Source: an uncultured Bacilli bacterium (GTDB lineage Bacteria; Bacillota_I; Bacilli_A; RF39; UBA660). From it: a stretch of DNA of 9,942 nucleotides. Both the position numbers and the translations under genes were made by a program. The stretch lies in contig CAKPRZ010000020.1 of assembly GCA_934183165.1 (NCBI GenBank), forward strand, positions 1 through 9,942, in the 5' to 3' direction. Within the stretch, counting starts at the first letter, position 1. Every line of letters begins with the position of its first letter. Shown here in pieces: positions 1 through 5,510 of this stretch. The notes under the pieces are model-generated. The model had not been told where the DNA came from. It worked only from the letters and a program-made list of their open reading frames with translations, and did no database searches.

Positions 1-74
1 CTCGTAGCTCAGCTGGATAGAGTGTTTGGCTACGAACCAAAAGGTCAGGGGTTCGAATCCCTTCGAGCGCACCA
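1..74 (+). tRNA. tRNA-Arg (anticodon ACG), 5' end cut by window edge
   Basis: The anticodon arm is a TTTGG/CCAAA stem around loop CTACGAA, giving anticodon ACG. The T arm carries the GGTTCGAATCC signature and the encoded 3' end is A-CCA (71-74). The 3' acceptor strand CGAGCGC would pair with GCGCTCG, but the window begins at CTCG, so the first three acceptor bases lie outside it. The D arm (AGCTCAGCTGGATAGAG) is normal. The tRNA-Pro gene starts three bases after this one, so the two are probably cotranscribed. Confidence 0.96.
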
Positions 75-77
75 TAT

Positions 78-154
78 CGGGAAGTGGCTCAACTTGGTAG
101 AGCACTTGGTTTGGGACCAAGGGGTTGCAGGTTCAAATCCTGTCTTCCCGACCA
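78..154 (+). tRNA. tRNA-Pro (anticodon TGG)
   Basis: The acceptor stem is CGGGAAG/CTTCCCG with discriminator A and encoded CCA (152-154). The anticodon stem CTTGG/CCAAG encloses loop TTTGGGA, giving anticodon TGG, and the T arm reads CAGGTTCAAATCCTG. All stems are intact. The sequence closely resembles tRNA-Pro(UGG) of Bacillus. It follows the tRNA-Arg gene by three bases and precedes two hairpin terminators. Confidence 0.97.
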
Positions 155-164
155 TTTAGATTGT

Positions 165-184
165 AAAGCCTTTTTAGGGCTTTT
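165..184 (+). terminator. Hairpin after tRNA-Pro, probable terminator
   Basis: AAAGCC (165-170) pairs with GGCTTT (178-183) around a 7-nt loop. The T-rich part lies partly within the 3' arm and runs on into TTTATAATT. It sits 10 bp after the tRNA CCA end, so it would end or help process the tRNA transcript. Confidence 0.7.
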
Positions 185-192
185 ATAATTAT

Positions 193-230
193 AGGATACA
201 TGACTACATATGTCTTGTATCCTTATTTTT
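193..230 (+). terminator. Strong rho-independent terminator for the tRNA transcript
   Basis: AGGATACA (193-200) pairs with TGTATCCT (216-223). After one T-T mismatch, GAC/GTC (202-204/212-214) extends the stem, and a T-run follows. It stands in tandem with the hairpin at 165 and should insulate spoVS from the tRNA genes. Confidence 0.8.
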
Positions 231-304
231 TTAAATTTTTTAAAATATTATTGTATAAATTTGCTCCTATCAAATAAAGAGTTTAAAAATGATCCTTTAC
301 AAAG

Positions 305-346
305 ATATGAAAAGCAAAATTGAAACTAAGAATAGTTGATTATAAA
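305..346 (+). promoter_or_regulatory. Candidate spoVS promoter region (weak)
   Basis: Two weak possibilities overlap here. A sigma-H-like pair is ATATGAAAA (305-313) and TAAGAAT (327-333); it matches most consensus positions, but its 13-nt gap is slightly long. A sigma-A-like pair is TTGAAA (320-325) and TATAAA (341-346), with a short 15-nt gap. In B. subtilis spoVS is a sigma-H gene, so the first is biologically attractive. Neither is convincing from sequence alone. Confidence 0.25.
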
Positions 347-411
347 AAATGCTGTTCTTTTTTTTATTAATATTAATATATTTAAGTGTAGAAAGGAATG
401 AGTTAATATAT

Positions 412-672
412 ATGGAAATACTTAAAGTATCCAGCAAATCTAATCCTAATAGTGTAGCAGGTGCACTTGCTAATGTATTTAGAGAAAAAGGAAGTGTAGA
501 AATACAAGCTGTAGGAGCAGGAGCATTAAATCAAGCTATTAAAGCTATCGCAATTGCTAGAGGTTTTGTGGCACCGAGTGGGAAAAATTTAATATGTATT
601 CCAGCTTTTTCTGATATTACTATTGATGGAGAAGAAAGAACTGCTATAAAATTAATTGTTGAGGCTAAATAG
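412..672 (+). CDS. spoVS: Stage V sporulation protein S (SpoVS), Alba-like
   Basis: This is an 86-residue protein that follows the B. subtilis SpoVS sequence almost end to end: MEILKVSSKSNPNSVAGAL at the N-terminus, the central IQAVGAGALNQAIKAIAIAR, then RGFVAPSGKNLICIPAF and DGEERTAIKLIVEAK. SpoVS has an Alba-like fold thought to bind nucleic acid; it is needed for completion of spore coat and cortex, and its loss affects septation. The ATG at 412 was chosen because it matches the family N-terminus. The frame is open back to 349, but that would add a hydrophobic leader the family lacks. An AAAGGA motif lies upstream (392-397), rather far from the start. A hairpin terminator overlaps the stop codon. 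The last 114 bp are repeated almost exactly at 2447-2560. Confidence 0.96.
   Translation: MEILKVSSKSNPNSVAGALANVFREKGSVEIQAVGAGALNQAIKAIAIARGFVAPSGKNLICIPAFSDITIDGEERTAIKLIVEAK
559..672 (+). repeat. Direct repeat copy 1: 3' end of spoVS (second copy 2447-2560)
   Basis: These 114 bases match 2447-2560 at 111 positions. The differences are G576/A2464 (synonymous Pro codon), C620/T2508 (Thr to Ile) and G672/A2560 (TAG versus TAA). Similarity stops abruptly at the 5' side and continues loosely into the terminators at the 3' side. The two copies bracket the surface-protein gene at 1101. Confidence 0.95.
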
Positions 673-685
673 CTTCTTTTTCTTT
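661..685 (+). terminator. Terminator of spoVS
   Basis: GAGGCT (661-666) pairs with AGCTTC (671-676), including one G-T wobble, around an AAAT loop that begins the stop codon. A pyrimidine tract TTTTTCTTTT follows. Confidence 0.65.
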
Positions 686-1050
686 TGTTACCTTTGACAT
701 AGTCGAATTGGCTCTCTTTTGTTCAATTATATTGCAACAATTCTTTACATTTTTAATCCAATTATTTTATGTTTTAGTGCTTAATAGTATTAGTCCTCAT
801 AAACAAATAAAATAAATTCATCATCTAATAAAAATCTATTAATTATTTCTTCTTTTTCATGATTTTTAGATTTTAAATTTTTTGTAGTTCTTAATATACT
901 AAATTTAGTAATATATTAGAAGCATGTGATTTAAAATGTGCGAGGTTCGTGGGTACAAAGCAGAAAATAACTTATCTACATAAAAAAATTCTGATGTAAT
1001 CATAGCAAATTGTTTTGATAAGAACTAGAAGATGTAAAATATAATATAAT
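673..1050. other. Gene-free stretch; possible minus-strand coding remnant at 790-915
   Basis: No complete gene, RNA gene or clear regulatory site was found. On the minus strand a frame is open for 41 codons from 915 down to a TAA at 790-792, ending in FLLDDEFILFVYED. It has no start codon, and a stop lies just upstream (916-918). Its charged/hydrophobic pattern is protein-like, so it could be the C-terminal scrap of a lost gene, but AT-rich sequence yields such frames by chance. Confidence 0.3.
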
Positions 1051-1079
1051 TTGGATTTTTATAATTATTATAGTATAAT
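1051..1079 (+). promoter_or_regulatory. Probable sigma-A promoter of the InlB-repeat protein gene
   Basis: TTGGAT (1051-1056) and a perfect TATAAT (1074-1079) are separated by 17 bp. Two more TATAAT copies lie at 1040 and 1045 without a good -35 element. A consensus AAAGGAGG (1085-1092) sits 8 bp before the ATG at 1101. Confidence 0.5.
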
Positions 1080-1100
1080 AAGCTAAAGGAGGAATAATAT

Positions 1101-2246
1101 ATGACTAAAACAGACAAAAATAAGAAAAAAATTATTGCTATTGTATTTGGTATTTTATTAATTGCTATAATTATTTTCTTACTATGGTTTTTTAATCGAA
1201 AGTTTGATGTCACTTTTGATTTTAATAATGGTGCTGAAGAAGAAACCATTAAAGTTAAATATCACCAAACTATTAACGAAAAAGACATCAATGTTCAAAA
1301 AGATTTAGGAGAATCGTTTATTGCCTGGTATGAAGTGGTTGGTAATAAAGAAAAAGAAGATGTCTTATCAGATAAACCATTTGACTTTAATACTAAAATT
1401 AATAAGAATATTAAACTAAAAGCTCTTTACGAAAAAAAAGTTGAAACAATTACTATTACTTTTGACTCTAAAGGGGGTAGTGCTGTTGACTCTATTACTA
1501 TTAATAAAGGTGTTGAGCTTATCCTGCCAAAAAATCCTACATATACTGGTTATACTTTTAAAGGATGGTATGATAAAAATGAAACTCCAATCCATAATAA
1601 TGCTCTTCTAAAAGAAGATACTACTTTATATGCTAAATGGGAAAAAATACCTAAAACAGAGTATAAGAAAGAAGAAAAAATTTCTTTATCCTTAAGTAGA
1701 AATACTCTCCATGTTAATGGTATTAAAAAAGCTAAAGCTACAGCTAAAGTTAAAAATTCTAGTGGAAAAGTTACTTATTCATTAAGTAATACGAATTGTA
1801 TGACTATCAATGCAAATACCGGTGCTATTAGCGTTTCTTCTAATCCTAAAAATTGTTCTAATGGTGCTAACATTACGGTAACTGCCAAAACACCTGGTGG
1901 AAAAAGAGCAACAGCTACCATTTATTATGAAAAAGATTTAGCCTTAACTCATGATGGCAAAACTTATACTCAAGATGATAAAGCCAGTGGTAAATCTTCA
2001 GGCTTCACTGTTAATGCCAATCAAAATGTTAGTTGGAATATTGATGCCGCTGTACAGCCATCATATCGTTACACTTATAAAGATTACAAAAACAAAACAG
2101 CTACATCCGTAACTGGTGGATATACCATTGATAGTATCGTAGAATCAACTGGTGCTATTAGCAAAGTAACAACCGATGTCAAAGTAACTGCTACTACGAA
2201 AGCTAAACAAAAATTATCTTTAATAATAAAACGATATGTAGCATAA
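1101..2246 (+). CDS. Membrane-anchored surface protein with InlB-type repeats and Ig-like domains
   Basis: This 381-residue protein has a short Lys-rich cytoplasmic tail, one membrane segment (about residues 11-31) and an extracellular remainder. Residues 117-181 are a classic InlB/Listeria-Bacteroides repeat: ITFDSKGG, then GYTFKGWYDKNETP, ending LYAKWEK. Residues 36-112 are a more diverged copy (VTFDFNNG, FIAWYE, LKALYEKK). Residues 194-276 and about 280-376 look like two bacterial Ig-like (BIG2-type) domains; each has a GAIS motif, and Cys233/Cys252 could form a disulfide. A cell-surface adhesive or structural role is inferred. Start: ATG with AAAGGAGG 8 bp upstream. The end is odd: the -1 frame continues from about 2234 to a TAA at 2333-2335 with a plausible beta-strand sequence (IKIKNDTYEETITYNISS), suggesting a late frameshift. 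The gene sits between two copies of the spoVS 3' end. Confidence 0.8.
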   Translation: MTKTDKNKKKIIAIVFGILLIAIIIFLLWFFNRKFDVTFDFNNGAEEETIKVKYHQTINEKDINVQKDLGESFIAWYEVVGNKEKEDVLSDKPFDFNTKINKNIKLKALYEKKVETITITFDSKGGSAVDSITINKGVELILPKNPTYTGYTFKGWYDKNETPIHNNALLKEDTTLYAKWEKIPKTEYKKEEKISLSLSRNTLHVNGIKKAKATAKVKNSSGKVTYSLSNTNCMTINANTGAISVSSNPKNCSNGANITVTAKTPGGKRATATIYYEKDLALTHDGKTYTQDDKASGKSSGFTVNANQNVSWNIDAAVQPSYRYTYKDYKNKTATSVTGGYTIDSIVESTGAISKVTTDVKVTATTKAKQKLSLIIKRYVA

Positions 2247-2334
2247 AAATTAAAAATGATACATATGAAGAAACAATTACCTATAATATTAGTAGTTATC
2301 TAGGTGTTCATAATCTTCATCATGACATCCTTTA

Positions 2335-2396
2335 ATATTAAAGAATCAGCTAACAATCTAACTTTTAGTTAATATAATAGCTAGTATCTTTAATAT
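2335..2396. repeat. 62-bp nested inverted repeat after the surface-protein gene
   Basis: Three concentric stems share one axis. ATATTAAAGA (2335-2344) pairs perfectly with TCTTTAATAT (2387-2396), AGCTA (2348-2352) with TAGCT (2378-2382), and TAAC (2359-2362) with GTTA (2368-2371). There is no T-run, so it is not a standard terminator. It starts at the last base of the stop codon of the shifted reading frame of the upstream gene. Confidence 0.6.
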
Positions 2397-2443
2397 AATA
2401 ATATAGTTTATCTTTGAAAGAGTTATTTCTTCTTTTCGGAGTA

Positions 2444-2560
2444 ATGAGAGGTTTTGTGGCACCAAGTGGGAAAAATTTAATATGTATTCCAGCTTTTTCT
2501 GATATTATTATTGATGGAGAAGAAAGAACTGCTATAAAATTAATTGTTGAGGCTAAATAA
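2444..2560 (+). pseudogene. Duplicated spoVS 3' fragment (38 codons)
   Basis: Bases 2447-2560 repeat the last 114 bp of spoVS with three mismatches, and the spoVS frame is kept to a TAA stop. An ATG at 2444, created by sequence unrelated to spoVS, would give a 38-residue peptide starting MRGFVAPSGKN; a partial CGGAG lies only 2-3 bp upstream, poorly placed. The fragment lacks the first 48 residues of SpoVS and so most of the Alba-like fold. It is probably a relic of duplication or recombination rather than a functional gene. It retains a good terminator, better than that of the intact gene. Confidence 0.85.
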
Positions 2561-2570
2561 GCCTTTTTTT
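2549..2570 (+). terminator. Terminator at the end of the spoVS fragment
   Basis: AGGCT (2550-2554) and AGCCT (2560-2564) form the stem around AAATA, overlapping the TAA stop. Seven Ts follow (2564-2570). It corresponds in position to the terminator of intact spoVS but is a cleaner hairpin. Confidence 0.75.
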
Positions 2571-2652
2571 GTGAATAAATAAAAAAATAATCCATAAAAT
2601 AAGTATAAAGTGTATATAAAATATAAAAATCCCCTTAAATATCAATAAAAAT

Positions 2653-2681
2653 TTGACAAAATAAAACAAATGTGCTATAAT
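2653..2681 (+). promoter_or_regulatory. Consensus sigma-A promoter (extended -10)
   Basis: Perfect TTGACA (2653-2658), a 17-bp spacer and perfect TATAAT (2676-2681), preceded by TGC as an extended -10. This is the strongest promoter in the window. The expected start of transcription is near 2688, leaving a leader of about 50 nt before the ATG at 2740. Confidence 0.92.
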
Positions 2682-2739
2682 ACAGACACATTTGGAAAAT
2701 AGGGGTCCAAGTAAAAGGGGTTTAAAGGGGTTGAATTAT

Positions 2740-3159
2740 ATGAAACAAGGATTTATTTTTGAATATCTTAATGAAAATGATTTTAGAAAAAAAGAAAGAA
2801 CAGTAAGAAAGTATAATATGCTTGCTTATAAGAAATTAACTTTTGAATATTATCCAGAGATAAGAAATGGACATTTCTTAGGAGAGCTAGTTTCAGTTAA
2901 CAAAAAAGAACAAACTAAATCTTATGAATTGAAACTTCCTACAGATGATTTGTTTGCTAAAGTACATGGTGAAATCAGATTGCATTATACAGTATATGAA
3001 GATAAAAATGTTATTTTATTAACTAATATAACACCTGAGGGTATTTTGGATGAAGGACATAGAGCAGAACTTTCTACATATAAAGGTGTAATGATTTCTA
3101 AAACACATCCTGAAAAAGATAAATTTAAAGTTAATTTATTGAATATGTTACAAAAATAG
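2740..3159 (+). CDS. Unrecognised soluble protein, 139 residues
   Basis: I do not recognise this family. The predicted protein is 139 residues, with no signal peptide, membrane segment or cysteine. It starts MKQGFIFEYLNENDFRKKER, is rich in Lys, Glu and Tyr, and looks like a compact alpha/beta protein with alternating strands (residues about 26-95) and a basic C-terminus. The ATG at 2740 was chosen because AAAGGGG (2724-2730) lies 9 bp upstream; an in-frame TTG at 2692 is only about 4 nt past the expected transcription start. The gene is a single unit between an ideal sigma-A promoter and a strong terminator, which implies high, constitutive expression. Its leader carries AGGGG three times (2701, 2716, 2726). 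Possible roles (regulatory, RNA- or ribosome-associated) are not supported by any motif I can see. Confidence 0.8.
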   Translation: MKQGFIFEYLNENDFRKKERTVRKYNMLAYKKLTFEYYPEIRNGHFLGELVSVNKKEQTKSYELKLPTDDLFAKVHGEIRLHYTVYEDKNVILLTNITPEGILDEGHRAELSTYKGVMISKTHPEKDKFKVNLLNMLQK

Positions 3160-3179
3160 TCAAATGACTATTTTTTTTT
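3152..3179 (+). terminator. Strong terminator of the 139-residue protein gene
   Basis: AAAAATAGTC (3152-3161) pairs perfectly with GACTATTTTT (3166-3175) around AAAT, and T continues to 3179. The 5' arm contains the TAG stop (3157-3159). Confidence 0.88.
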
Positions 3180-3213
3180 ATAAAAAAAAGGTATAATTAT
3201 AATAGGTGATGAT

Positions 3214-3654
3214 ATGAATAATAAGGGATTTACTTTAGCTGAAGCTATTGCGTCTATTGTTATTTTAAGTATTCTTTTACTGATAGCAGTTCCTTCTGTT
3301 AATGAATTAAATAAAAAAATAAGAAAAAGGCAAATGCTAGACGATGGAGAAACTTTTAAAAATCTAGTAAGAAACAAAATAAATGGAGATACTACTATTG
3401 ATATAGGAACCACCCAAATAGGATATTTTACTTTAAAAAGTGTTGATAGTAATAAATTAACTTTGAGTGATTATGATCAAGATTCTTATGTTCAAGTAGA
3501 AGGTTGTGGATATGAAGATGATGTTTATTCATGTAATACATACAAAGTTTATATGAAAAATACTAAATACAATCTTTCAAATCACGATGGAAAGATTCAA
3601 GAAGTTGAAGGACTGAGTGATCTCTGTGGTGGAAAGGTATGGTGTAAAAAATGA
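3214..3654 (+). CDS. Type IV prepilin-like protein (pilin/pseudopilin 1)
   Basis: This 146-residue protein has a class III (prepilin) signal: NNKG|FTLAEA, with cleavage expected after Gly5, followed by Phe1 and Glu5 of the mature protein and a hydrophobic helix to about residue 28. The extracellular head has four cysteines (98, 107, 138, 144), likely two disulfides. Type IV pilins and ComG pseudopilins share this signal; they are cut by a prepilin peptidase and assembled by an ATPase/membrane-platform pair, none of which is in the window. Start: ATG three bases after GGTGAT (3205-3210). A TATAAT (3192-3197) lies just upstream without a clear -35, so its promoter is uncertain. The stop codon overlaps the next pilin start (ATGA), implying translational coupling. 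Whether it belongs to adhesion, motility or DNA uptake cannot be told. Confidence 0.85.
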   Translation: MNNKGFTLAEAIASIVILSILLLIAVPSVNELNKKIRKRQMLDDGETFKNLVRNKINGDTTIDIGTTQIGYFTLKSVDSNKLTLSDYDQDSYVQVEGCGYEDDVYSCNTYKVYMKNTKYNLSNHDGKIQEVEGLSDLCGGKVWCKK

Positions 3655-4058
3655 CATCTAAAAAGGGATTTACTTTAGTAGAACTTATAGTAATAATAGT
3701 AATTATTGGAGTGATTTTAGTATTTACTTTACCAAATATAACATCTGTATTAGAAAGAAATAAAAAAGAACAAATGATAGCGGATGCAAAAGATATGGTT
3801 GATAAAGCAAAAAATAAAATGATTAAAACAGCTGATTATCCTACTGGCAGTGATTGTAAATCATTTAAGTTAAGTGACATTGATGAAAGAGAAGAAATTA
3901 AAACATCACCATATGGTAATAGTTATAATAGAAATTCTTCAAACGTAGAAATATGTTTAAAAAGTAATCAATATGAATATACAATAACGTTAAAGGATGG
4001 TAGTCATAAAATCGTTAATGTCGAATTAGGTCAGCTATCAATTGACAAAGTAAATTAA
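3651..4058 (+). CDS. Type IV prepilin-like protein (pilin/pseudopilin 2)
   Basis: This 135-residue protein has a typical prepilin N-terminus SKKG|FTLVELIVIIVII: cleavage after Gly6, mature Phe1 and Glu5 (Glu11), and a hydrophobic helix to about residue 27. The head contains two cysteines (69 and 102), probably a disulfide. It shares a C-x-x-F/I-K-x-SDID pattern (residues 69-78) with pilin 3, so those two are probably paralogues. The start overlaps the stop of pilin 1 by 4 nt, so the two are in one operon and translationally coupled. No terminator follows, but a separate promoter precedes pilin 3. The GFTLVE motif suggests a major or ComGC-like pilin, but subunit roles cannot be assigned from this. 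Confidence 0.87.
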   Translation: MTSKKGFTLVELIVIIVIIGVILVFTLPNITSVLERNKKEQMIADAKDMVDKAKNKMIKTADYPTGSDCKSFKLSDIDEREEIKTSPYGNSYNRNSSNVEICLKSNQYEYTITLKDGSHKIVNVELGQLSIDKVN

Positions 4059-4065
4059 AATGCAA

Positions 4066-4094
4066 TTGACTAGTGTAAATATTTGTGTTAGTAT
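4066..4094 (+). promoter_or_regulatory. Sigma-A promoter of pilin 3
   Basis: TTGACT (4066-4071), a 17-bp spacer and TAGTAT (4089-4094), preceded by TGT as an extended -10. It would let pilin 3 be made separately from pilins 1 and 2. Confidence 0.65.
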
Positions 4095-4121
4095 TTAGTT
4101 ATAAGATAGGAGAGTGTAAAT

Positions 4122-4544
4122 ATGAAGAAAATAAATAAAAAAGGATTCACTTTAGTAGAACTTTTAGCCGTTATAGTTATTTTAGGTGTGTTATTATTAA
4201 TTGCTGTACCATCAGTAAATAATATAATTACTAGTTCTAGAAAAAAAGCTTTTTTGAGTCAAGTTAAACTTGCTGTTGAAAACGTTCAGACAACTGCCAG
4301 TATTGAAAAAGAATCGATTTCAGGAACTTGTTATATTAAGATTTCTGATATTGATTTAGACAGAGGCAATTGGGCTAACAATACTGGTTGGATTGAAGTT
4401 ATTAGTAGTAGTGGTAATTTAACGATAAAACCTTATGTTAGCGATAATAGTAAAAAGTTTTCTGTTACTGGAACAGCGGACAAGTTAGATAGTAGTTATG
4501 CAATAAAAACTAATAAAAATACAACTTGTAGTTGGTATAAGTAA
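4122..4544 (+). CDS. Type IV prepilin-like protein (pilin/pseudopilin 3)
   Basis: This 140-residue protein has the prepilin signal INKKG|FTLVELLAVIVIL: cleavage after Gly8, mature Glu5 at Glu13, and a hydrophobic helix to about residue 30. The head has two cysteines, 70 and 136, the last four residues from the C-terminus, as in disulfide-closed pilin heads. The C-Y-I-K-I-SDID segment (70-77) parallels pilin 2. Start: ATG with AGGAG (4108-4112) 9 bp upstream. It has its own promoter and a strong terminator, so it is probably a separate transcription unit and may be produced in different amounts from the other two. As a family its members form surface fibres or pseudopili; no assembly gene is adjacent. 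Confidence 0.88.
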   Translation: MKKINKKGFTLVELLAVIVILGVLLLIAVPSVNNIITSSRKKAFLSQVKLAVENVQTTASIEKESISGTCYIKISDIDLDRGNWANNTGWIEVISSSGNLTIKPYVSDNSKKFSVTGTADKLDSSYAIKTNKNTTCSWYK

Positions 4545-4566
4545 GGCTTAATTAAGCCTTTTTTTT
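4543..4566 (+). terminator. Terminator of pilin 3
   Basis: A perfect palindrome, AAGGCTTAA (4543-4551) with TTAAGCCTT (4552-4560), is followed by six more Ts. The palindrome starts within the TAA stop codon. Confidence 0.9.
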
Positions 4567-4578
4567 GTGCCAAAATTT

Positions 4579-4587
4579 TGATATAAT
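4579..4587 (+). promoter_or_regulatory. Extended -10 promoter of nfo
   Basis: TGA followed by a perfect TATAAT (4582-4587), with no recognisable -35 at 16-18 bp (that stretch is the T-run of the previous terminator). Transcription would begin around the GGTGAT (4594-4599), giving a very short leader. No sigma-G type promoter was seen, although nfo of B. subtilis is a forespore gene. Confidence 0.5.
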
Positions 4588-4602
4588 TTTAATGGTGATT
4601 TT

Positions 4603-5481
4603 ATGTTAATAATAGGTTCTCATGTGTCATTTAATAGTAAGACTCAATTACTTGGTAGTTTGAAAGAAGCTCTTGGATATGGAGAAAATACTTTTATGTT
4701 TTATACAGGTGCTCCTCAAAATACAAATAGATGCTCTATAAATGATTCATTGACAGAAGAAGCAAAATCTCTTATGAAGGCTAATAATATTGATTATTCT
4801 AAAGTAATAGTTCATGCTCCATATATAATTAATCTTGCTAATAAAAAAGATGAATCTAAATATGCTTTTTCTATAAGATTTTTAACAGAAGAAGTTGAAC
4901 GCTGTTATTTACTTGGTATTAAAAATATGGTTCTTCATCCTGGGAGTCATGTTGGAATGGGTGAAGAAGAAGGAATAAAAAATATAATTGATGGATTGAA
5001 TGATATAATATCAAATACTTCATCTGTTACTATACTTCTTGAAACTATGGCGGGTAAAGGTACGGAATTAGGTACTAATTTCAATCAAATAAAGCAAATT
5101 ATAGATGGAGTAGAAGATACTTCAAGAATTGGTGTTTGTATGGATACATGCCATTTAAATGATGCTGGATATGATGTTAGTAATTTTGATGCTATATTGG
5201 ATGAATTCGATAAAATTATTGGTTTATCTTATTTAAAATGTATTCATATTAATGATAGTAAAAATCCACGTGGTTCAAAGAAAGATAGACATGAAAATAT
5301 AGGCTTTGGTTATATAGGCTTTGATAATTTAATTAATATTATCTATAATCCTAGATTGGAAGATATACCCAAAATATTAGAAACACCATGGATAGGTGAT
5401 TATCCTCCATATAAAGAGGAAATAGAGATGATTAGAAGTAAACAATTTGATAAAGAACTAAAAGATAAAATTGTAAATTAA
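4603..5481 (+). CDS. nfo: Endonuclease IV (AP endonuclease, deoxyribonuclease IV)
   Basis: This 292-residue protein is full length for the family (E. coli Nfo has 285). Endonuclease IV is a TIM-barrel trinuclear-zinc enzyme that cuts DNA 5' to abasic sites in base excision repair. All nine metal ligands can be located: His71 (VHAPY), His112 (VLHPGSH), Glu147 (LLETMAG), Asp181 and His184 (CMDTCHLNDAGYD), His215 (CIHINDSK), Asp228 and His230 (KKDRHENIGFG) and Glu260 (KILETPW). The ATG at 4603 begins LIIGSHVSF, the usual family start, with GGTGAT three bases upstream. It is a single-gene unit between two terminators. In B. subtilis the orthologue is made in the forespore and repairs spore DNA at outgrowth; here the visible promoter looks housekeeping. 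The assignment is secure. Confidence 0.97.
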   Translation: MLIIGSHVSFNSKTQLLGSLKEALGYGENTFMFYTGAPQNTNRCSINDSLTEEAKSLMKANNIDYSKVIVHAPYIINLANKKDESKYAFSIRFLTEEVERCYLLGIKNMVLHPGSHVGMGEEEGIKNIIDGLNDIISNTSSVTILLETMAGKGTELGTNFNQIKQIIDGVEDTSRIGVCMDTCHLNDAGYDVSNFDAILDEFDKIIGLSYLKCIHINDSKNPRGSKKDRHENIGFGYIGFDNLINIIYNPRLEDIPKILETPWIGDYPPYKEEIEMIRSKQFDKELKDKIVN

Positions 5482-5510
5482 AAAAATTAGAAATCAGTTT
5501 CTAATTTTTT
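5482..5510. terminator. Bidirectional terminator between nfo and the convergent gene
   Basis: A 12-bp stem, AAAAATTAGAAA (5482-5493) with TTTCTAATTTTT (5498-5509), surrounds TCAG. The T-run on the plus strand serves nfo, and the A-run on the left serves the minus-strand gene whose stop is at 5511-5513. Confidence 0.9.

Noticed and set aside
349..411. Longer SpoVS start at 349
   Set aside because: It would add a hydrophobic leader absent from the conserved 86-residue family; ATG 412 aligns exactly with MEILKVS.
1025..1249. Minus-strand ORF of 74 codons
   Set aside because: It is antisense to the start and membrane segment of the surface protein; its hydrophobicity mirrors the AT-rich membrane-coding region.
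559..2560. A complete insertion sequence or integrative element between the spoVS repeats
   Set aside because: No transposase, integrase or paired short terminal inverted repeats were found between the copies; only the duplication itself is supported.
2365..2595. Minus-strand ORF of 76 codons
   Set aside because: It is the antisense of the spoVS fragment plus AT-rich flank, with no ribosome site or family features.
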